From positions 1 to 64,000 of the forward strand of contig CAUUFZ010000004.1 of the NCBI GenBank assembly GCA_963544575.1: a DNA stretch of 64,000 nucleotides. Direction: 5' to 3'. The DNA comes from Nanosyncoccus sp963544575 (GTDB taxonomy: Bacteria; Patescibacteriota; Saccharimonadia; Saccharimonadales; Saccharimonadaceae). The notes under the pieces are model-generated. The model made no database searches. It saw only the letters and a list, made by a program, of their open reading frames with translations, and was not told where the DNA came from. Position numbers and translations under genes: made by a program. This document shows positions 59,427-64,000 of this stretch, piece by piece. Each line of letters begins with the position of its first letter. Position 1 is the first letter of the stretch.

Positions 59427-61207
59427 ATGCAAGGCCAAAAATCACGAAAGCCAAACTTCACGGGGGGGGGTGGTTTAAATGGAAATTAAAGATTCTCGGA
59501 TTATTTTTGGTTTTAATTTCTTTTTCTAATTTAATTTTTAGTAATAACACTTTCGCTTTATACACTCCGACCCTTTCGGCTTCCGTGAATCAAGCTAACC
59601 TACAAATAAATGGCAACCAAGTTATAAATTCAGTCTCTCAAACTTCCGAATTGCCAATTCAGGTCACAGTAAATACGAATAATAGAACTGGTTACACCGC
59701 AACCTTAAATACCGAAACGGATGAAACGGCCTTGGTAAATACTACATCGACGAGCGGAGCAAAAATCAATTCTATCGACACAAATAAAACACTTACAAAT
59801 TTCTCGGAAAATACTTGGGGATTTTTGAGCTCTACGAGTGGAAACTATCAGCCGATCCCGAGTCTTTCGAATTCGATTAATCTTTATAGTACTGCTGCGA
59901 AAACTTCTGGTAATGAAAATTTTGATTTTAAGATTGGTATGAAGTTATCTAGCAATCTAGAGAGTGGAAGTTATACTAATAAATTGGTGGTTTCAATAAT
60001 TTCTAATCAGTATGAAAAAAGAGCTTTAATGACCACTGGTATTAATTTTAATACCAAGTTAAAAACTTTTGAGACGGGTGGTAATAAAATTGAACATATC
60101 ATGCGAAGCGCTACGGCGTCTAGCTTTGGGGTAAACACTGTAAGTCTTGAAGATGAAGCTAATTCGGATTACGAAATTAAAGCTTGGTATGATTCTGTCA
60201 CGAAGACAGCATATTACTATACGGAAGCCGAGAAGATTTTTTTGAATGATGATAGTAACGCGATGTTTTATAATCTGGTGAATTTAACTTCGCTTGATGT
60301 ATCGAGCTTTGATACATCTAAAGTGAGGGGTATGGGGAATATGTTTTTTGGTGATGAAAAATTGGTTTCGCTGGATTTATCGAATTTTAATACGCAGAGT
60401 TTAACAAATATGGATAAAATGTTCTATGGAATGTCGAATTTAACGAATTTGAATATTAGTTCTTTTGATACTTCGAATGTGACAAATATGAATGCATTAT
60501 TTTACGGTATGGCTAATATTGAAAATATTGATATCTCGAATTTTAATACACGTTATATCACGAATATGAGCTACATGTTTTCTGGTATGCATAAATTGAA
60601 ACAACTGCAGTTGCCTGCTACTTTTGATACCTCGAACGTGACCGATATGAGCTTTATGTTTGCGAATGATCATAGCCTTCATGCTTTGAATCTTTCACAT
60701 TTTAATACGCAAAATGTTACCAATATGCAACAAATGTTCTTTTGTATGTATGCCTTATCGTCTATCGACCTCTCTAATTTTGATACGAAAAAAGTCACTT
60801 TAATGGACGGTATGTTTAATGGTTGCGTCGGTCTTACTAGTATTAATGTCTCAAATTTTAATACGGAAAATGTTGAAAATATGAACGGCATGTTTGCCTT
60901 TACAGACAGTGTGGAGGAATTGGATTTGAGTAGTTTTCGCACTCCTAAGGTAAAAACTTTTAGAGCTATGTTTTTCACCTTGAATCCAAACAGATTGAAA
61001 AAGATTTATGTAAGCTCAGATTTTGATACGAGCGCCGCATTCGCTTATCAAAATACTGACACCCTTGCCAATATTGATATTTTTCATATGCGGAATCAAC
61101 TAGTTGGCGGTAATGGCACGACCATTGCAAACACGGCAGTTGAGTTTCGTAATCTTTTGAAGATTGATCGCCCAGGTGTCCCAGGTCTTTTCACTAGAAA
61201 ACCGTAA
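59427..61207 (+). CDS. Phase-variable DUF285 surface protein, reading frame OFF in this sequence
   Basis: From the ATG at 59427 (TAAAAT eight bases before) the frame reaches a nine-G tract (59462-59470) and stops shortly after in TAA. With ten or seven Gs the frame joins the long open frame that runs to 61207. The joined protein matches the next gene from the GGGWF segment onward. It encodes a signal segment (FLVLISFSNLIF), an N-terminal domain with SASVNQANLQ and nine 26-residue repeats of the pattern LxxLDxSSFDTSNVTNM. A TTG at 59507 could start a truncated form without a proper signal peptide. It ends PGLFTRKP. Confidence 0.8.
59462..59470 (+). repeat. Nine-G homopolymer, putative phase-variation switch (gene OFF)
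   Basis: Nine consecutive Gs follow TTCAC 34 bases into the gene. The frame after it requires ten or seven to be open. Confidence 0.85.
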
Positions 61208-61239
61208 ATATTTATTACGTTTATGATAAAATAAATTAT

Positions 61240-63189
61240 ATGCAAGGCCAAAAATCGCATACGCAAAAACCCCACGGGGGGGGGTGGTTTAATAAGGTAT
61301 TAAAGCCACTTTTTGTATTTTTTGGTTTAATTTTTTCTTTTAATTTCATCTTCATTAATGACACTTCAGCTCTCTTCGTTCCAACCTTATCGGCTTCGGT
61401 GGATCAGGCCAATCTGCAGGTGAATGGGAATCAAGTGATTAATTCTACAGATAAAACCATAGAGATTCCGTTTAATTTCACCGTGAATACCAATAACCGC
61501 ACCGGCTACACTGCTACATTGAGTGCTGAAACGGATAACACTGCACTGACTAATACAACTTCTACTGTTGGTGCGAAAATTAATTCGGTTAACACGAACT
61601 TATCCTTAAATAATTTGCCAAATAATACTTGGGGTTATAAGTTCGGGGTATCCACGAATTACGCGCCGATTCCCGCACTTTCTACGCCAGCGCAAATTCT
61701 CCAAACGGCAGGGAAGACTAACGGCAATGAATCGAATCAGCTGAGTATCGGCATGAAGCTAGCGGATAATCTAGAATCAGGGAATTATACGAACAAGCTG
61801 ATTTTATCTTTTGTTTCGAATCCATATACTATGCGTGCCGTGATGACGAATGGCCCGGATTTTAATGCTAGGGTGGGGAAGTTGGATGTAAACACAGGTT
61901 TTGCTTCGTGGGATAGTAGTGTGGCGATGATGACTAATATCCGGTATGTGAAAAAGTCAGTGACGAGACCAAGCGTGTCGCAGGCAACCATAAATATTGA
62001 AGACCCAGACTCAGATTATGAAATCCTGGCTTGGTTCGATGCGGCTTCTGGAACTGTGTATTATTATTCTGATGCGGAGAAAATTGAATTAAATAAAGAC
62101 AGTAGTTTTATGTTGCATAACTTTAGCGCCTTACGAGAAATAGATATGCAAAATTTTGATGGTAAAAATATAGAAAATATGCGTGATTTTTTCTCAAATT
62201 GTTCGAATTTAGCATCGGTGAATTTTGCTGGTTTTAATACGGCAAAAGTGACAGATATGACGGGGATGTTTTATGCAAATTTTGTGTTAAAAAATTTAGA
62301 TTTGTCGAGCTTTGATACTTCGGATGTAGTCTATATGAATGATATGTTTTCTGGGACGCGAGAACTTGTGAATTTAAACTTGTCGAGTTTCAATACTAGT
62401 AAAGTCGAGATTATGGTTAATATGTTTTATGACGTACGAAAAATTAAAAATCTTAATGTGTCGAATTTTGATACGCGAAATGTAAAGAAGACGCGAAATA
62501 TGTTTGCAAATATGCTTGAACTTGAGTCGTTAGACATATCAAATTTTGATACTTCAAAAGTGGAGGATATGGCGATGATGTTTGCTGAGACACATAAGCT
62601 AAAAACATTAAACCTCGGGTATCTAAATACTAGTCGAGTGACGACGATGGAAAAAATGTTTAATAATATGTGGGCGCTGGAGAATTTGGATGTTTCGAGT
62701 TTTGATACGAGTAATGTGATGAATATGAAGGATATGTTTAATGGGGTGACGAAGATAACGACTCTGAATTTGAATAACTTTAATACTTCGAATGTGACAG
62801 ATATGTCTAATATGTTTAACTCGATGCTTGCGATAGAAAATTTGAGTTTGCCAAGTTTTGATACGCGCAGGGTAACAACTATGAGAAGCATGTTTGCAAC
62901 GATGGAAGGTCTGAAAAATCTGAATATTTCGAGTTTTGATACGAGTAACGTACGGGATTTTCGATATATGTTCGGGTTAGGAGATGTGCAGAATTATGGC
63001 TATGATCAGGTGGACCATTTGGAACATATTTATGCCTCGAAAAAGTTTGTGATTTCGGCAATGGAAACGGGTGGCAGTGGAGGGATTTTTCACCGCAGGC
63101 CGAGTTTGACGGTGGGTGCGGGTTGTACTTATGTTTCGGGGACAGGAAATCCGTTTTGTATTGGTTCGACCTGGGTGGTGGTTCCATAG
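61240..63189 (+). CDS. Phase-variable DUF285 surface protein, reading frame ON
   Basis: The 649-residue protein begins MQGQKSHTQKPHGGGWF, where the three glycines are encoded by a nine-G tract, then a hydrophobic signal (VFFGLIFSFNFIF). An N-terminal domain with SASVDQANLQ and a GYTATLSAETD segment follows. About eleven 26-residue repeats come next (pattern LKNLDLSSFDTSDVxxMNDMF), each ending in MF and starting with L. There is no LPXTG or other visible anchor at the C-terminus. TAAAAT seven bases before the ATG makes it leaderless. It has 30-40% AT-rich low-complexity coding and belongs with the neighbours as a tandem family. Confidence 0.85.
   Translation: MQGQKSHTQKPHGGGWFNKVLKPLFVFFGLIFSFNFIFINDTSALFVPTLSASVDQANLQVNGNQVINSTDKTIEIPFNFTVNTNNRTGYTATLSAETDNTALTNTTSTVGAKINSVNTNLSLNNLPNNTWGYKFGVSTNYAPIPALSTPAQILQTAGKTNGNESNQLSIGMKLADNLESGNYTNKLILSFVSNPYTMRAVMTNGPDFNARVGKLDVNTGFASWDSSVAMMTNIRYVKKSVTRPSVSQATINIEDPDSDYEILAWFDAASGTVYYYSDAEKIELNKDSSFMLHNFSALREIDMQNFDGKNIENMRDFFSNCSNLASVNFAGFNTAKVTDMTGMFYANFVLKNLDLSSFDTSDVVYMNDMFSGTRELVNLNLSSFNTSKVEIMVNMFYDVRKIKNLNVSNFDTRNVKKTRNMFANMLELESLDISNFDTSKVEDMAMMFAETHKLKTLNLGYLNTSRVTTMEKMFNNMWALENLDVSSFDTSNVMNMKDMFNGVTKITTLNLNNFNTSNVTDMSNMFNSMLAIENLSLPSFDTRRVTTMRSMFATMEGLKNLNISSFDTSNVRDFRYMFGLGDVQNYGYDQVDHLEHIYASKKFVISAMETGGSGGIFHRRPSLTVGAGCTYVSGTGNPFCIGSTWVVVP
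61276..61284 (+). repeat. Nine-G homopolymer, putative phase-variation switch (gene ON)
   Basis: Nine consecutive Gs after CCCCAC encode three glycines in frame with the rest of the gene. Confidence 0.85.
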
Positions 63190-63312
63190 CTTTGTATTCT
63201 GTGTGAGGGTTGATTTGGGTGGTATTGCCATAGCAAAGGAGTCATGGGGAATTTTGGCAAACTAAGGATTCAGGCTTATCTTTTTATTCCGGATATGCTA
63301 AGATAAATTCAT

Positions 63313-64000
63313 ATGGGAATGGGAAAAAGTGCGATTTTTGACATTTATAAAAAGAATATGAGAAATTTTGCTGGTTTTCTCGCATTTCTTTTCTTGGCGA
63401 ATTTGGGATTTATGGTTTTGGGTGGGGAAAGAGTGTCGGCATTATATGTGCCGACGCTTTCGGTTTCGGCATGGAGACCAGAAGAGAAAGTGAAAGGATC
63501 CGATGTTTTAAAAACAGAAAATAAAACAACGGAGACTAGTGTATGGTTTCAAATTCAAACAAGTAACCGTACCGGTTATACAGCGAGTTTCAGTACTGAA
63601 ACAGATAACACAGCTTTAGTAAATTCTAGTTCTTCGACTAATGCGAAGATTTCTTCGATCAATGCTGATACTACATTAGCTAATTTGCCAGTAAATACAT
63701 GGGGTTATAAATTAGCTACGAGCACGAATTATTCTTCGCTACCTGGCGTATCTTCTCCGGTAACTATTTTTCAGTCTACTGATTCAAGCTATAGTGGATA
63801 TAAAGGTATATATATTGGAATGAAGCTTGGTGATGACCTTGAGGGTGGGAGTTATGAGAATAAGCTAGTTTTTTCAGTGGTAACAAATTCATATGAGAAA
63901 AAAGCCTTAATGGCAAAAGGTGAAATTATTCAATCGCATCTAGGAAGATTTGAAAAAGATAGATTTAGAGTTAAAGCTAAACGTTTTAAAAGGAGTGCTA
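63313..64000 (+). CDS. DUF285-locus surface protein, third paralogue, cut by window edge
   Basis: The open frame starts at ATG 63313 and runs to the window end (at least 229 residues). It has a signal segment (FLANLGFMVLGGERVSA), then the same N-terminal domain as its two neighbours: VPTLSVSAW, SNRTGYTASFSTETDNTALVN and NTWGYKLATSTNYS. The repeat part would follow beyond the edge. TAAGAT lies just upstream. Unlike its neighbours it has no poly-G tract at the start. Confidence 0.8.
   Translation, partial: MGMGKSAIFDIYKKNMRNFAGFLAFLFLANLGFMVLGGERVSALYVPTLSVSAWRPEEKVKGSDVLKTENKTTETSVWFQIQTSNRTGYTASFSTETDNTALVNSSSSTNAKISSINADTTLANLPVNTWGYKLATSTNYSSLPGVSSPVTIFQSTDSSYSGYKGIYIGMKLGDDLEGGSYENKLVFSVVTNSYEKKALMAKGEIIQSHLGRFEKDRFRVKAKRFKRSA

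Noticed and set aside
59507..61207. Independent gene starting at the TTG at 59507
   Set aside because: The upstream sequence is homologous to the next gene's start but frame-shifted at the G tract, so a switch is more likely than a separate start.
1..64000. UGA recoded to glycine or tryptophan, as in SR1/Gracilibacteria
   Set aside because: Several genes end at TGA with normal downstream starts (ATGA overlaps at 2498, 38638, 43771 and 55959), so UGA is a stop here.

Overview
The window most likely comes from a member of the Candidate Phyla Radiation, probably Candidatus Saccharibacteria (TM7). The DNA is AT-rich and densely packed, with many start/stop overlaps (TAATG, ATGA). It carries arrays of small VirB2-like type IV secretion pilins, a pilM-N-O-B-T-C pilus operon, and BspA-like (DUF285) surface proteins. 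The genes use the standard bacterial code: TGA is a normal stop here, which argues against Gracilibacteria or Absconditabacteria (SR1). No rRNA genes were seen. Eight tRNA genes were found.

Layout. 0-5 kb: six tandem T4SS-pilin paralogues, then hsp20, comF and a seventh pilin. 5-11 kb: tRNAs Ser(GCT), Arg(GCG) and Ser(CGA), a glycan sugar transferase, a HIT protein and valS. 11.1-12.5 kb: a gene-poor stretch with a transposase remnant and short repeats. 12.5-22.4 kb: thyX, a 1082-residue DUF285 protein, tsaD, a MacB-like ABC pair, an LCP-family protein and a small secreted protein. 22.5-35 kb: tRNA-Ser(GGA) with a repeat island, pyrG, argS, orn, a YjbR-like gene, mscL, dnaG, rpoD, an eighth pilin and a lipid-kinase-like gene. 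35-43.3 kb: the type IV pilus operon. 43.3-45.6 kb: RNase HI, CYTH, and a KwaB-like gene coupled to a tiny zinc-ribbon gene. 45.6-52 kb: a zinc/manganese ABC importer, an alpha/beta hydrolase of foreign appearance, tRNA-Arg(CCT), a bPH2 protein, a foldase, an MBL hydrolase and tRNA-Gly(CCC). 52-57.1 kb: permease-ATPase-permease plus a two-component system, in the order of pneumococcal vex-vnc. 57.1-59.2 kb: tRNA-Asp, a glycerophosphodiesterase, tRNA-Thr and thioredoxin reductase. 59.4-64 kb: three tandem DUF285 surface-protein genes, the last cut by the window edge.

The most interesting signals are these. (1) Nine-G tracts lie near the 5' ends of two tandem DUF285 genes. One gene is in frame and the other is shifted into a stop, which is the signature of phase variation. 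(2) About fifteen genes have a TATAAT-like box only 6-8 bases before the start codon, implying widespread leaderless mRNAs. (3) Two adjacent pilus-operon proteins share a Cys-flanked EF-hand-type loop. (4) A KwaB-like (DUF4868) gene sits with a zinc-ribbon gene and has no KwaA partner. (5) Three tRNA genes have copies of their own 3' ends just downstream, forming 160-260 bp micro-islands. (6) The primase has lost all four zinc ligands.

Much of the window concerns the cell surface: pili, secretion pilins, repeat-rich surface proteins, glycan transfer and ABC exporters. This fits an epibiont that must attach to and exploit a host cell. That lifestyle is inferred from the group, not shown by the sequence.
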